From Bacteroidia bacterium (GTDB lineage Bacteria > Bacteroidota > Bacteroidia > B-17B0 > Aurantibacillaceae): a stretch of DNA of 64,000 nucleotides. The stretch spans positions 19,641 to 83,640 of the forward strand of contig JAEUTQ010000036.1 in assembly GCA_016787445.1 (NCBI GenBank), in the 5' to 3' direction. A model generated the notes under the pieces. That model searched no databases. It was given only the letters and a program-made list of their open reading frames with translations, and was not told the origin of the DNA. Made by a program: the position numbers and the translations under genes. This document shows, in pieces, positions 27,293-36,209 of the stretch. Position 1 is the stretch's first letter, and each line of letters begins with the position of its first letter.

Positions 27293-28039
27293 TTAAGTAA
27301 GCATTCCGCCGCAAACATTGATGCATTGTCCTGTAATGTAGCCGCTCATATCACTTGCCAAGAATAAAGTAAGGTTAGCCACATCATCGGCAGAACCTCC
27401 ACGTTTAAGAGGAATACTATCACGCCATTGTTGTACTACTTTCTCATCCAGCGCACCGGTCATTTCAGTTTCAATAAATCCGGGTGCAATCGCGTTACAA
27501 CGAATATTACGAGAGCCTAATTCAAGCGCAACTGACTTTGTGAAGCCAATGATACCTGCTTTTGAAGCAGCGTAGTTGGCTTGTCCTGCGTTTCCTTTCA
27601 CACCCACCACCGAACTCATATTGATGATAGAGCCGCTACGCGCTTTAAGCATCGGGCGTTGAACAGCTTTTGTTAAATTAAATACAGATTTAAGATTAGC
27701 GTTGATTACTTCATCCCATTGTTGTTCGCTCATACGCATTAATAAAGTGTCGCGGGTGATTCCGGCATTGTTTACTAACACGTCAATGGTGCCGAATTCT
27801 GCTACGACATCATTTACTAATTGATCGGCCGCTTTAAAATCGCCTGCATCGCTTTTGTAGCCTTTCGCTTTAATGCCAAAGGCGGTTAATTCTTTTTCAA
27901 GAGCCAGTGCTTTTTCTTCTGAACTCACATATGTAAAAGCAACATTAGCACCTTGTTGTGCGAATGCAAGAGCGATGCCTTTACCAATACCGCGTGTAGC
28001 ACCTGTAATAAGAGCTACTTTATTTTGAAGTAATTTCAT
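27293..28039 (-). CDS. fabG: 3-oxoacyl-[acyl-carrier-protein] reductase FabG
   Basis: 248 residues, the standard short-chain dehydrogenase length. It reduces 3-ketoacyl-ACP with NADPH in fatty acid elongation. The Rossmann TGATRGIGKGIA motif near residue 14, NNAG at about 90, the catalytic Ser of INMSSVVGVKG and the YAASKAG Tyr/Lys pair at about 154-158 are all present. The NIRCNAIAPGFIETEMT and C-terminal GYITGQCINVCGGM segments are FabG-specific rather than general SDR. A terminator follows, so it is a single-gene unit, divergent from a T9SS protein. Confidence 0.95.
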   Translation of the reverse strand: MKLLQNKVALITGATRGIGKGIALAFAQQGANVAFTYVSSEEKALALEKELTAFGIKAKGYKSDAGDFKAADQLVNDVVAEFGTIDVLVNNAGITRDTLLMRMSEQQWDEVINANLKSVFNLTKAVQRPMLKARSGSIINMSSVVGVKGNAGQANYAASKAGIIGFTKSVALELGSRNIRCNAIAPGFIETEMTGALDEKVVQQWRDSIPLKRGGSADDVANLTLFLASDMSGYITGQCINVCGGMLT

Positions 28040-28339
28040 AGTTTTTTGAATGATGGGTTCAAAGATAAAAGATTATTGAAGGGAACGAAGATGGAGATGG
28101 TGGAGATTTATTAAAACTTATCTTTTTGCTTAGTTCGCCGCTATTTCCCGGAACCGGTTAAAAAAATCTAAGCTTATTTTCGGACCTATAATTTAACAAA
28201 TTAATAAGTTGCTGAAAAACAATAAAATACAGCTTAATCCCTTTCTTTTTTAACAAAAATTTAATTTTGGCACGCTTGTTGTTAAAATATATCAAAATTC
28301 AAATTTTTAGTTAATTTAGCAACGTTTAAAATTTAAAAA
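28040..28339. other. 300-bp divergent intergenic region
   Basis: This AT-rich spacer lies between fabG (leftward) and the T9SS cargo gene (rightward) and must hold both promoters. TAATTTTG at 28262-28269 is a full -7 match for the rightward gene with a leader of about 65 nt. A second, weaker box (TAATTTAG, 28312-28319) lies closer to the ATG at 28340. No open frame or RNA gene was seen. Confidence 0.5.
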
Positions 28340-31300
28340 ATGAGGAAAGTATCAATTATCACGAAGTTAAGCCTTCTTTGCTTGTTGTTTTTGGCAACGA
28401 CATTTAAGGTTAACGCGCAGTCTGTGCATCCTTTGGTGCCGGATTTCTACACTTTCAGCTCCGATTCATTGAATGGATTCGATGAGGAGTCTGCAAAACA
28501 AGCGGCATTAGGTGCCAACGCTTTTGGCGATGAGTTCAAAGTGTATATGTATTTCGCAAAGCGCGATTTCATTAAAGTAAAATACAATTTGTTCAGTAAG
28601 ACACCTTCTCAGGTTCCTGCTTCAACTGCTAAAGGTGGAAGCCCTAACCAAATCGCGGTGGCAAACTGTAACAACGAAGACTTTGAAATTGCCGGTGCAA
28701 CCAGCGCAGTTCCTAGTACTTTAAACGTTACAACAACTACCGGTGTTCCGGGTTGGACTGTAACTTCAGGTTCTAACTCTGGTGGTACAAGTTCTTGTAC
28801 TTTACCTGGTCCTTATACAAATCCACCGAATGCATGTCAGGTAATTTCTCCTGGTTCAGCAGGTTTAACTGATGCGGTTATTGGTGCAGGTTATAAAATT
28901 TGGTCGGTATTTGGTAATACAACAACAACTTATCCTGCAGCAACAACTGCTAACGGTTTCACTTGTTATGGTGATTGGTTTATTAAAATCAACAACCAAA
29001 CAGCAGGTTCAAGTGTACATAAGTTAACTAAAACATTTGCAGTAACTCCAAATAACGCATTATTCCAATTTGCGTTTATCGCTGTTATTCAAGGTGCACA
29101 CTGCTGCTGCGATAACGCTGGTTTCGCATTAAAGGTTTATAAGCAAACAGGCTGTTCAGGTGTTCCTACCTTAACAACTTGTCCTTCATTTACTGCTTCT
29201 CCTCCAGCAGGTGTTGGTTGTTCTCCAACCGGTACTTGTGGTGCTGGTGGTGCAACTACTTATTTAAATGCTAGTTTAGGTGGTTGGTACTATAACAAAT
29301 GGAAAGTATCAACTATGGATTTAAGTTCTTATATCGGTGACTGTATCACAATCGAAGTTTATGCTATCGACTGTCCTTATTCAGGTCACGCTGGTTATGT
29401 GTATTTTGATGCACAATGTAATCCAATGGCTATTATCGGTAACGGTACCTCATTCCCTGCCGGTACGCCACAAATTACATTACCAACTTGCGGTACCGGT
29501 AACACGGCTACTATTACAGCTCCTCCGGGAATGGGTCCTTATGTATGGTCAGGTCCGGATCCACTGGTAAACGGTTCAACTGCACAAACAGTAACGACAT
29601 CTGTTACCGGTAACTATACTATTACCATGACGCCTCCGGGTTCTTGTGGTCCTTCTGTAAAACAGGTGAGTGTGGTAATTTCTCCGGCACCAAACATTGC
29701 GATTAGCAGTCAAACTCAAGTGTCTTGTACAAGTACCTTGAATGCAGTAGCTATTCAGATGGCGAGTGGTTCACCAAACACATCTGCTACACCAAATTAT
29801 ACAGTTAATTTTACACCGGCAATGCCAACAGGTACTGTAGGTCAAACTGCAACTACCGGAACATATACCGGATTTGCACCTGGAACTTATACTTGTACCA
29901 TTACAGATATTGCAGGTTGTACGGCATCGCAAGTGATAAACTTCGCGGCAGCACCTCCAATTGGTTCGTTCTCAATTAGTGCTCCATCAGGAACAATTAT
30001 TGGTTGTAACCCTCCAAGCATTTCATTAAATGCTGTGAATACGGGATCATTAACTAACATGACTTATACATGGGTTAGTACAACAACAGGTACTGCAACA
30101 GGTTCTACATGGACCGGCGGTGCTCCAACTGGTACTAACGTTTTAACTGTTATCGGTGCCGATTTAGGTGCAGGTTCTTGTCCAACTACACAAACAATTG
30201 CGATTGTACAAAACACTGCAGTACCTACTGTAACAGTAAACCCTCCAACCGGAAACTTAGCTTGTAACAGTACTTGTGCTTCATTTACGGCTTCATCTTC
30301 TACAACTGTGAACGTAGTTGGTCAGTGGTTTGCTCCTCCTGGAGTTGCAACCGGTGGTCCATCTAGTACTCCATTAGTTGGTTGTTTCAATGCTCCTGGT
30401 ACTTATACTGTAGTATTTACAAACATTGCTAACGGATGTTCTAATTCACAAACTGTATCTGTAACATCTAACTCACAAGTACCAACTATGTCAGTAACGG
30501 CTAACTTAGGTTATACTATTACATGTTCAGTTCCTTGTGTGAGTTTAGCGATTGCTTCTAACTCAACTGTGGCTCCAATTTCTTATTCTTGGACAAACGT
30601 AGCAACCAGTGCAACAGTAACACCTGCAAATGGTGGTTATTCTGTGTGTGTACCGGGTTCTTATATTGCAGCGTTTAAAGATGGTTTAGGTTGTACTGTA
30701 ACTCAAACCGTAAACGTTATGATAGATACATCACGTATCTTCCCTACAGCAATTACAAACTTACCAAGCAATAGCTTTACATTAACTTGTACGAACAATA
30801 CATTACTCGCAACGGCCATATCCAATCCTCAATTGGCAGCTAATAACTATAGCTGGACTGTTCCACCAAACTTAACAACATTCACTAACCAGGTGGTTGT
30901 TAACTTATCGAACATTACTTCAAGTACTTCGCCTACCAATTATACAGTGTTAGCAACTAATCCTGCGAATGGTTGTGTGGGTCGACAAAGAGTACAGTTC
31001 TATAAGGATGTATTTGTGCCACGCTATAATGCAGTATTTACACCGAGTGCGATTACTTGTGCCAACTCTTGTGTTCAGTTATCACCTCAGTTAGCTACAG
31101 GTACATCTACTATTCCAATTACATTTACATTTACTTCACCGGCTCCTACATTTACAAATAACATCCCTGGTTCTACTTTCTGTGCTCCTGGTACTTATAC
31201 CATGGATTACACAAATAGCTTAAACGGATGTTCTTCTCAAACAACATGTGTAGTTCCGTTGAACGTAACTTTCCCTTCAACTGTAGCTTTAGCACCGGTA

Positions 31301-32107
31301 CAAATCCCTTGCGGACAAACCACAACGATTGTAACGGCCGGTACCACTACTACATCTAATACTTATACTTATTCATGGACTCCACCGGAGAATGCCGGTA
31401 TGGGTTCACCAAACGGATACAGTACAACCGTTAACGCTCCTGGTGTTTATGAAGTAGTAATTACTAATACTGTAAATGGATGTTCTACTACTAACTCTGT
31501 ACTTGTTACTTCAGGTTCATTAGATGTAAGTATGACTCCAAACCCTGCTTCAGGTTATGCTCCATTAAATGTTGGTTTCTCTAATACAACTCCATTTACA
31601 AGTAGTTCAGGAACTGTTACTACTACCTGGAACTATGGAAATGGTATCACAGTAAGCACAACAAGTTTAGCAAACACTTATACTGGTTCTGCAACTCCTT
31701 ATCCAGGTGGTTCAACTCAGTATCAAACAGCAGGAACTTACACAGTGTTATTAGTAATGGCACAAAATGTTGGAACTGTATCTTGTGTTGGTACTGCAAC
31801 AGCTCTTGTAGTAGTTGATTTACCATCAGAATTAACTGTACCAAACGTGTTTACTCCAAATGGTGACGGTGTTAACGATAACTTCACATTATTAACTACC
31901 AACTTATCTGAGATTACTTTCACAGTATTCGATCGTTGGGGTGTTAAAATGTATGACGTGAAATCTGAAAGCGGAAACGTATCATGGGATGGTAAGAACT
32001 TCGGAGGTAAAGAAGTTCCGGTAGGTACTTACTTCTACATCCTGAAGGCGAAAGGTGCCGATGGTAAGGATTACGAAGACAAAGGCTCTATCAGCTTATA
32101 CCGATAA
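28340..32107 (+). CDS. large T9SS type B cargo protein (gliding-motility-associated C-terminal domain)
   Basis: 1255 residues. A signal peptide (cleavage near FKVNAQ) precedes a long Thr/Ser/Pro/Gly-rich region. At about 100-370 it looks like a beta-sandwich binding domain with Cys pairs (AHCCCDNAGFALKVYKQTGC). From about 370 to 1150 come Ig/PKD-like repeats, each containing the pattern C-x-T-I-T or TCxxPCVSLxI. The last 90 residues are a T9SS type B sorting domain (VPNVFTPNGDGVNDNF, TVFDRWGVKMYD, WDGKNFGGKEVPVGTYFYIL). It is therefore exported by T9SS and probably an adhesin-like surface protein. A terminator follows. Confidence 0.85.
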   Translation: MRKVSIITKLSLLCLLFLATTFKVNAQSVHPLVPDFYTFSSDSLNGFDEESAKQAALGANAFGDEFKVYMYFAKRDFIKVKYNLFSKTPSQVPASTAKGGSPNQIAVANCNNEDFEIAGATSAVPSTLNVTTTTGVPGWTVTSGSNSGGTSSCTLPGPYTNPPNACQVISPGSAGLTDAVIGAGYKIWSVFGNTTTTYPAATTANGFTCYGDWFIKINNQTAGSSVHKLTKTFAVTPNNALFQFAFIAVIQGAHCCCDNAGFALKVYKQTGCSGVPTLTTCPSFTASPPAGVGCSPTGTCGAGGATTYLNASLGGWYYNKWKVSTMDLSSYIGDCITIEVYAIDCPYSGHAGYVYFDAQCNPMAIIGNGTSFPAGTPQITLPTCGTGNTATITAPPGMGPYVWSGPDPLVNGSTAQTVTTSVTGNYTITMTPPGSCGPSVKQVSVVISPAPNIAISSQTQVSCTSTLNAVAIQMASGSPNTSATPNYTVNFTPAMPTGTVGQTATTGTYTGFAPGTYTCTITDIAGCTASQVINFAAAPPIGSFSISAPSGTIIGCNPPSISLNAVNTGSLTNMTYTWVSTTTGTATGSTWTGGAPTGTNVLTVIGADLGAGSCPTTQTIAIVQNTAVPTVTVNPPTGNLACNSTCASFTASSSTTVNVVGQWFAPPGVATGGPSSTPLVGCFNAPGTYTVVFTNIANGCSNSQTVSVTSNSQVPTMSVTANLGYTITCSVPCVSLAIASNSTVAPISYSWTNVATSATVTPANGGYSVCVPGSYIAAFKDGLGCTVTQTVNVMIDTSRIFPTAITNLPSNSFTLTCTNNTLLATAISNPQLAANNYSWTVPPNLTTFTNQVVVNLSNITSSTSPTNYTVLATNPANGCVGRQRVQFYKDVFVPRYNAVFTPSAITCANSCVQLSPQLATGTSTIPITFTFTSPAPTFTNNIPGSTFCAPGTYTMDYTNSLNGCSSQTTCVVPLNVTFPSTVALAPVQIPCGQTTTIVTAGTTTTSNTYTYSWTPPENAGMGSPNGYSTTVNAPGVYEVVITNTVNGCSTTNSVLVTSGSLDVSMTPNPASGYAPLNVGFSNTTPFTSSSGTVTTTWNYGNGITVSTTSLANTYTGSATPYPGGSTQYQTAGTYTVLLVMAQNVGTVSCVGTATALVVVDLPSELTVPNVFTPNGDGVNDNFTLLTTNLSEITFTVFDRWGVKMYDVKSESGNVSWDGKNFGGKEVPVGTYFYILKAKGADGKDYEDKGSISLYR

Positions 32108-32127
32108 ACATAACACTCTTAAATAAT

Positions 32128-32160
32128 AAAAGCCCTTCTCATTCGAGAGGGGCTTTTTGT
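32128..32160 (+). terminator. intrinsic terminator after the T9SS type B gene
   Basis: A 13-bp stem pairs AAAAGCCCTTCTC with GAGAGGGGCTTTT, with one G-U pair and a 4-nt loop ATTC, followed by a T run. Confidence 0.85.
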
Positions 32161-32238
32161 TTTAAACAAAATCGGGTATTGTGTTAAAAATTTAATTCCG
32201 CCTTCCAATAAGGTTGTCGTAACTTAGCTATCCTTATT

Positions 32239-34884
32239 ATGGCAATAGCAGGCGACAAAGAAACCCCCCTCATGAAACAATATAACAGCATCAAGGTGAA
32301 ATACCCGGATGCAATACTGTTATTCAGAGTGGGTGATTTTTATGAAACATTTGGAGAAGATGCCGTTAAAACAGCAAAGGTTTTAGGTATAGTATTAACG
32401 AAGCGGGCCAATGGTTCAGCGTCGCATATTGAGTTAGCCGGATTTCCGCATCACTCACTCGATTCTTATTTGCCCAAGTTAGTAAGAGCAGGTTATCGCG
32501 TGGCCATTTGTGATCAGCTTGAAGATCCCAAAATGACTAAAACCATTGTGAAGCGTGGCATCACCGAATTAGTTACGCCCGGTGTCAGCTTCAATGATAA
32601 AGTTTTAGATCATCAAAAAAATAATTTCTTAGCCAGTATACATTTAGACAAAGACAAAGCCGGGGTTTCTTTCCTTGATATCAGTACCGGTGAATTTTTA
32701 GTCGGACAAGGCAGCACGACCTATGTAGAAAGATTGATTCAGAACTTTAAGCCTAATGAGATTTTATTTGAGAAAAATAAGAGAAACGATTTACAAGAAT
32801 TAATCGGCGACCGCTTTTATATTTTCGGATTAGATGATTGGGCTTTTACCTACGATTACGGTTATGAAAGTTTAATTAAGCAGTTTGAAACAACATCTTT
32901 AAAGGGATTTGGAATTGAAGATTACAGTCTGGCGATTGTGAGTTGTGGAGCTTTACTTCATTACTTAAACGAAACCAAACACGACAAATTAAAGCACATT
33001 ACTAAAGTTAGTCGACTTGATGAAGAGCAATATGTGTGGTTGGATAAATTCACCATTCGCAACCTCGAATTATTCGCTTCCAATAACGAGAACGGAAAAA
33101 GTTTAATCGATGTGATTGATAAAACAGTCACGCCAATGGGTTCTCGCTTATTAAAACGATGGCTAGCTTTACCGTTAAAATCGGTGGAGCAAATAAATGA
33201 GCGACATGAAGCCGTTAATTATTTTGTGCAGCACAATGAGCTGCGATTAAAAATCAATTTATTATTAAAGGAAGTAGGCGATTTAGAGCGATTGATTTCT
33301 AAAGTAGCAGCAGCACGTGTTAATCCGCGCGAGTTAGTTCAGTTAAAGCGATCACTCAATATCATTGAGCAATTGAAACTGGAGATGAGTGTGGTGGAGC
33401 CGGCCTCGCTTAAAAAAATCGCCGATCAGTTAAACGCTTGCGCTTTAATAAAGGATAAGCTAGAAAGAGAAATAAATGAAGAAGCACCGGTAAATATTTT
33501 AAAAGGCGATGTGATTAAAGCCGGTGTAAACGCAGAACTTGATGAGTTAAGAAGTATCGCTTATTCGGGAAAAGATTATTTAATACAAATACAGCAAAGA
33601 GAAAGTGCCAATACCGGAATTCCGAGTTTGAAAATCTCTTACAACAATGTGTTTGGTTATTATTTAGAAGTAACCAATGCGCATAAAGATAAAGTGCCTC
33701 AGGAGTGGATACGCAAACAAACTTTAACCAATGCGGAGCGTTACATTACTCCTGAGTTAAAAAATTACGAGGAGAAAATATTAGGTGCAGAAGAAAAAAT
33801 CACAGCCCTAGAACAACAATTATTTGAAGCGGTGATTCGCGATGTATCGGATTACATTGTGCCTATTCAATTAAACGCCGGACTCGTAGCCAGATTAGAC
33901 GTGTTAAGTTCATTTGCGGCTTTAGCACTTGAAAATAATTATGTGATGCCGCAAGTTAACGAGGGTTATGCCATAAAAATTACGGAAGGGCGCCATCCTG
34001 TCATTGAAAAACAATTGCCGGTAGACAAAGAATATGTAAGCAATTCGGTTTATCTGGATAATGATGAGCAGCAAGTGATGATGATAACCGGTCCGAATAT
34101 GAGTGGTAAATCAGCCTTGTTACGACAAACGGCACTCATTGTTTTATTAGCACAAATTGGTGCTTTTGTTCCGGCTGAAGCTGCTGAGTTAGGCATCATC
34201 GATAAAATTTTTACACGTGTTGGAGCCACCGATAATATTTCATCCGGCGAATCCACCTTCATGGTAGAGATGAATGAAACGGCCAGCATCTTAAATAATA
34301 TTACGGCGCGGAGTTTAGTATTGTTGGATGAAATTGGAAGAGGAACATCAACCTATGATGGAATTTCCATCGCATGGGCTATTGCGGAGTATTTGCACAA
34401 TCAGCCGTCGAATAGAGCTAAAACCTTATTCGCCACGCATTATCATGAATTGAATGAAATGACAAATTATTTCCCGCGCATTAAAAACTTTAATGTAAGC
34501 GTGAAAGAAATTAATAATAAAATTATTTTCCTGCGTAAGTTAGCAGAGGGAGGAAGCGAGCATAGTTTTGGTATACATGTTGCACGCATGGCCGGCATGC
34601 CGAAAGTGGTGATAGAAAGAGCCAATCAGGTATTGAAACAATTGGAGAAGGAACACGAAATGGAATTAGTGCCATTGGATGGAGAGACGGAAGATATGCA
34701 GGTGAAAAGTAACGGTCGCAAAAAAGTAATGCCGGATGATGAAATGCAATTGAGCTTTTTCAAGTTAGATGATCCTGTTTTGGAGCAAATAAAAGCAGAT
34801 ATTTTAAAAACGGATATCAATACCTTAACACCGGTAGAGGCCCTGTTGAAGTTAAATGAGATAAAGAAGTTAGTTGGGGGATGA
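32239..34884 (+). CDS. mutS: DNA mismatch repair protein MutS
   Basis: 881 residues. It recognises mismatches and starts repair. The N-terminal mismatch-binding domain carries the Phe-x-Glu motif in [11 protein letters not shown]. The connector, core and clamp domains follow, and the ATPase domain has Walker [15 protein letters not shown] at about 616, Walker [17 protein letters not shown] at about 694 and [10 protein letters not shown]. The C-terminal region, with a helix-rich tail ending [17 protein letters not shown], matches MutS1. All key residues seem present. No partner (mutL) is adjacent. It is a single-gene unit. Confidence 0.97.
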   Translation: MAIAGDKETPLMKQYNSIKVKYPDAILLFRVGDFYETFGEDAVKTAKVLGIVLTKRANGSASHIELAGFPHHSLDSYLPKLVRAGYRVAICDQLEDPKMTKTIVKRGITELVTPGVSFNDKVLDHQKNNFLASIHLDKDKAGVSFLDISTGEFLVGQGSTTYVERLIQNFKPNEILFEKNKRNDLQELIGDRFYIFGLDDWAFTYDYGYESLIKQFETTSLKGFGIEDYSLAIVSCGALLHYLNETKHDKLKHITKVSRLDEEQYVWLDKFTIRNLELFASNNENGKSLIDVIDKTVTPMGSRLLKRWLALPLKSVEQINERHEAVNYFVQHNELRLKINLLLKEVGDLERLISKVAAARVNPRELVQLKRSLNIIEQLKLEMSVVEPASLKKIADQLNACALIKDKLEREINEEAPVNILKGDVIKAGVNAELDELRSIAYSGKDYLIQIQQRESANTGIPSLKISYNNVFGYYLEVTNAHKDKVPQEWIRKQTLTNAERYITPELKNYEEKILGAEEKITALEQQLFEAVIRDVSDYIVPIQLNAGLVARLDVLSSFAALALENNYVMPQVNEGYAIKITEGRHPVIEKQLPVDKEYVSNSVYLDNDEQQVMMITGPNMSGKSALLRQTALIVLLAQIGAFVPAEAAELGIIDKIFTRVGATDNISSGESTFMVEMNETASILNNITARSLVLLDEIGRGTSTYDGISIAWAIAEYLHNQPSNRAKTLFATHYHELNEMTNYFPRIKNFNVSVKEINNKIIFLRKLAEGGSEHSFGIHVARMAGMPKVVIERANQVLKQLEKEHEMELVPLDGETEDMQVKSNGRKKVMPDDEMQLSFFKLDDPVLEQIKADILKTDINTLTPVEALLKLNEIKKLVGG

Positions 34885-35245
34885 TGATTAATGTTTGATG
34901 TTTAGTGTTTGATGTTTATAATACGTCATTGCGAGGAACGAAGCAATCTTTAACTCACCCCTTGCCCCTCTCGATGAATAGAGAAGGGGAAGAATAAATC
35001 AAATCTTAAATATTCGATTGTTGTCATGTCGAGTTTATTCTTCGTATAACATTGAAGGTGGGCGTAGTCGAGACATCTTTTACAAGTAACAGATTCCTCC
35101 CTCCTCCCGATAGCTATCGGGACGGAATGACGAATACACAGAATGTCATGTCGAGCGAAGTTGAGACATCTTTTCAAACTCACACCAACTCTCAACAGGG
35201 AAAGTGGGGGAAGAATTCGTACCTCATTTACTTCATTATATAAAT
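34885..35245. repeat. repeat-rich intergenic segment (REP-like units)
   Basis: This gene-free stretch after mutS is built from elements that recur at 37.8-39.4 kb. 34889-34920 has repeated TGTTTGATGTTTAG. 34924-34948 has the CATTGCGAGGAACGAAGCAA motif, also present at 38661. 34953-34993 is a CTCACCCC/CCCCTCTC...GAGAAGGGG palindrome. 35062-35174 is a variant of the 78-bp tandem unit, with the CCCGATAGCTATCGGG palindrome inside. Open frames here are by-products of the repeats and are not called. Confidence 0.65.
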
Positions 35246-35246
35246 T

Positions 35247-35276
35247 AAAAAAGCGGACCAAATGATCCGCTTTTTT
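35247..35276 (-). terminator. hairpin terminator next to tRNA-Leu remnant 1
   Basis: An 11-bp stem AAAAAAGCGGA (35247-35257) with TCCGCTTTTTT (35266-35276). On the minus strand it directly follows the 3' end of the short tRNA-Leu remnant, as a tRNA terminator would. Confidence 0.75.
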
Positions 35277-35295
35277 GTACCTCCGGCGGGACTTG
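35277..35295 (-). pseudogene. tRNA-Leu 3'-end remnant 1 (acceptor/T-arm fragment)
   Basis: GTACCTCCGGCGGGACTTG (plus strand) is identical to the 3' end of the intact tRNA-Leu at 35804-35888. The match stops inside the T-loop. The piece is too short to be a tRNA. It is still followed (minus strand) by a strong terminator, as is the intact gene. Confidence 0.7.
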
Positions 35296-35337
35296 CCGCT
35301 GGCGAGTCACTTGTCGTAATGTTGAAAATGAGAAAGT

Positions 35338-35356
35338 AAATACCCTCCGGGTATTT
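35338..35356. other. small hairpin with T run
   Basis: AAATACCC (35338-35345) pairs perfectly with GGGTATTT (35349-35356) around TCC, followed by CATTTTTTG. It is terminator-like on the plus strand but no gene precedes it. It lies between tRNA-Leu remnants 1 and 2. Confidence 0.4.
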
Positions 35357-35413
35357 CATTTTTTGTTTTTCGGTTTTCATTCAAGCAAGCTTGACTCAAC
35401 CCGTAAAACAAAA

Positions 35414-35440
35414 AAAGGATAGAACGAAGTTCTATCCTTT
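35414..35440 (-). terminator. hairpin terminator next to tRNA-Leu remnant 2
   Basis: A perfect 12-bp stem AAAGGATAGAAC (35414-35425) with GTTCTATCCTTT (35429-35440), loop GAA. On the minus strand it follows the 3' end of remnant 2 and is itself followed by a T run. Confidence 0.8.
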
Positions 35441-35452
35441 CTCATTTATCCG

Positions 35453-35530
35453 TACCTCCGGCGGGACTTGAACCCGCACGACTGTTGAGGTCACCCCGAT
35501 AAAATCGGGGCGTGTCTACCAATTTCCATT
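35453..35530 (-). pseudogene. tRNA-Leu remnant 2 (5' end lost, altered anticodon arm)
   Basis: On the minus strand this copy keeps the D-loop (AATTGGTAGACACG), variable arm, T-arm and 3' acceptor strand of tRNA-Leu. The 43 bp at 35452-35494 are identical to the intact gene. The 5' acceptor strand (GCCTCTG) is gone, replaced by AT-rich coding sequence. The anticodon arm is changed from CAGGA/TCCTG to a different perfect 5-bp stem, CCCCG/CGGGG, with loop ATTTTAT, so the anticodon position would read UUU instead of UAA. It cannot form an acceptor stem, so it is called a pseudogene. The GIY-YIG gene ends inside it. Confidence 0.8.
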
Positions 35531-35767
35531 AATTAAACTTTCAATATATTTTCTGCTTTTCATCCTTTTTATTCTGCTCTCTTCTTGAATCGCTTCGATT
35601 TCAGATGAAAATAGTTTTTTTGATTTTATGACATAGGGAATCCCACCTTTTGTAGCTTTAACGGCACCTTTATTATGTCTCTCCTCTAATCTCTTTTCAG
35701 GATTTTCAGAATATCCAACATAGTACCTGTTTACTTTTTCGGAATATAGAATATATACATAAAACAT
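35516..35767 (-). CDS. GIY-YIG nuclease family protein
   Basis: 83 residues, a minimal GIY-YIG domain (MFYVYILYSEKVNRYYVGYS), with the catalytic Arg in EKRLEERHN and a Glu in the EIEAIQEESRIKRMK helix. The gene starts about 10 nt beyond the terminator of the intact tRNA-Leu and has no clear ribosome binding site. Its last codons (Asn-Gly-Asn-Trp-stop) are made of the D-loop of tRNA-Leu remnant 2. Small GIY-YIG proteins are common in Bacteroidota, and relatives include homing and repair nucleases. Whether this one acts on the tRNA locus is inference from its position. Confidence 0.82.
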   Translation of the reverse strand: MFYVYILYSEKVNRYYVGYSENPEKRLEERHNKGAVKATKGGIPYVIKSKKLFSSEIEAIQEESRIKRMKSRKYIESLINGNW

Positions 35768-35776
35768 TTAAACGAA

Positions 35777-35802
35777 AAAGCCCCGAATCAAATCGGGGCT
35801 TT
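35777..35802 (-). terminator. terminator of tRNA-Leu
   Basis: A 10-bp stem AAAGCCCCGA (35777-35786) with TCGGGGCTTT (35793-35802). On the minus strand it follows the tRNA-Leu 3' end and runs into TTTTTCG. Its stem resembles the changed anticodon stem of remnant 2. Confidence 0.8.
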
Positions 35803-35803
35803 G

Positions 35804-35888
35804 TACCTCCGGCGGGACTTGAACCCGCACGACTGTTGAGGTCACAGGATTTTAAGTCCTGCGTGTCTACCAATTCCACCACAGAGGC
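35804..35888 (-). tRNA. tRNA-Leu (anticodon UAA)
   Basis: An 85-nt class II tRNA. The acceptor strand GCCTCTG pairs with CGGAGGT (two G-U pairs), with discriminator A. The D-arm holds GTGGAATTGGTAGACAC, the anticodon arm is CAGGA-CTTAAAA-TCCTG (anticodon TAA), a long variable arm follows and the T-arm is GCGGGTTCAAGTCCCGC. CCA is not encoded. It is 38 nt downstream of tRNA-Gly with a terminator-like hairpin between the two. Confidence 0.93.
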
Positions 35889-35900
35889 ATCCTGGTGTTA

Positions 35901-35924
35901 AAAAAGCCCTTTTGGGGGCTTTTT
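35901..35924 (-). terminator. hairpin between tRNA-Gly and tRNA-Leu
   Basis: A 9-bp stem AAAAAGCCC (35901-35909) with GGGCTTTTT (35916-35924). It sits right behind tRNA-Gly on the minus strand, so some transcripts probably stop here, or it acts as a processing signal. Confidence 0.7.
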
Positions 35925-35926
35925 CG

Positions 35927-35999
35927 AGCGGAAAACGGGTCTCGAACCCGCGACCTTAACCTTGGCAAGGTTACGCTCTACCAACTGAGCTATTTCCGC
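35927..35999 (-). tRNA. tRNA-Gly (anticodon GCC)
   Basis: A 73-nt cloverleaf. The acceptor GCGGAAA pairs with TTTCCGC, with discriminator U. D-arm AGCTCAGTTGGTAGAGC, anticodon loop TTGCCAA (anticodon GCC), T-arm CGGGTTCGAGACCCG. CCA is not encoded. Confidence 0.95.
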
Positions 36000-36071
36000 T
36001 TAATTTTCACTCTCAATATAAAAAGTGAGTATTTCAAATCCTCTTAATGAGGTCCCATCGTTTTGGGGCAG

Positions 36072-36103
36072 CAAATGTAATAGTTTTTTTAAAAAATCTC
36101 AAA
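36072..36103 (-). promoter_or_regulatory. promoter of the tRNA-Gly/tRNA-Leu unit
   Basis: On the minus strand TTTG (36100-36103) is followed after 20 nt by TACATTTG (36072-36079), close to the Bacteroidota TTTG-N19-TAnnTTTG consensus. It points at tRNA-Gly, about 70 nt downstream. This is the best two-box promoter in the window. Confidence 0.65.
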
Positions 36104-36209
36104 AAAATGGGCTTATTTTTTGGTTTTTATGGCAATTATCTGATTAGCTGACTGTAACCGCCGAATACGACTTATACTATACCTCATCGTAACGAAGAAT
36201 CCATTAAAA

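Noticed and set aside
34950..35261. Minus-strand open frame of 103 codons
   Set aside because: It consists of REP-like repeats found elsewhere in the window and has no signal, domain or ribosome binding site.
35453..35530. Functional tRNA with anticodon UUU (Lys)
   Set aside because: The 5' acceptor strand is missing and the body is that of tRNA-Leu.
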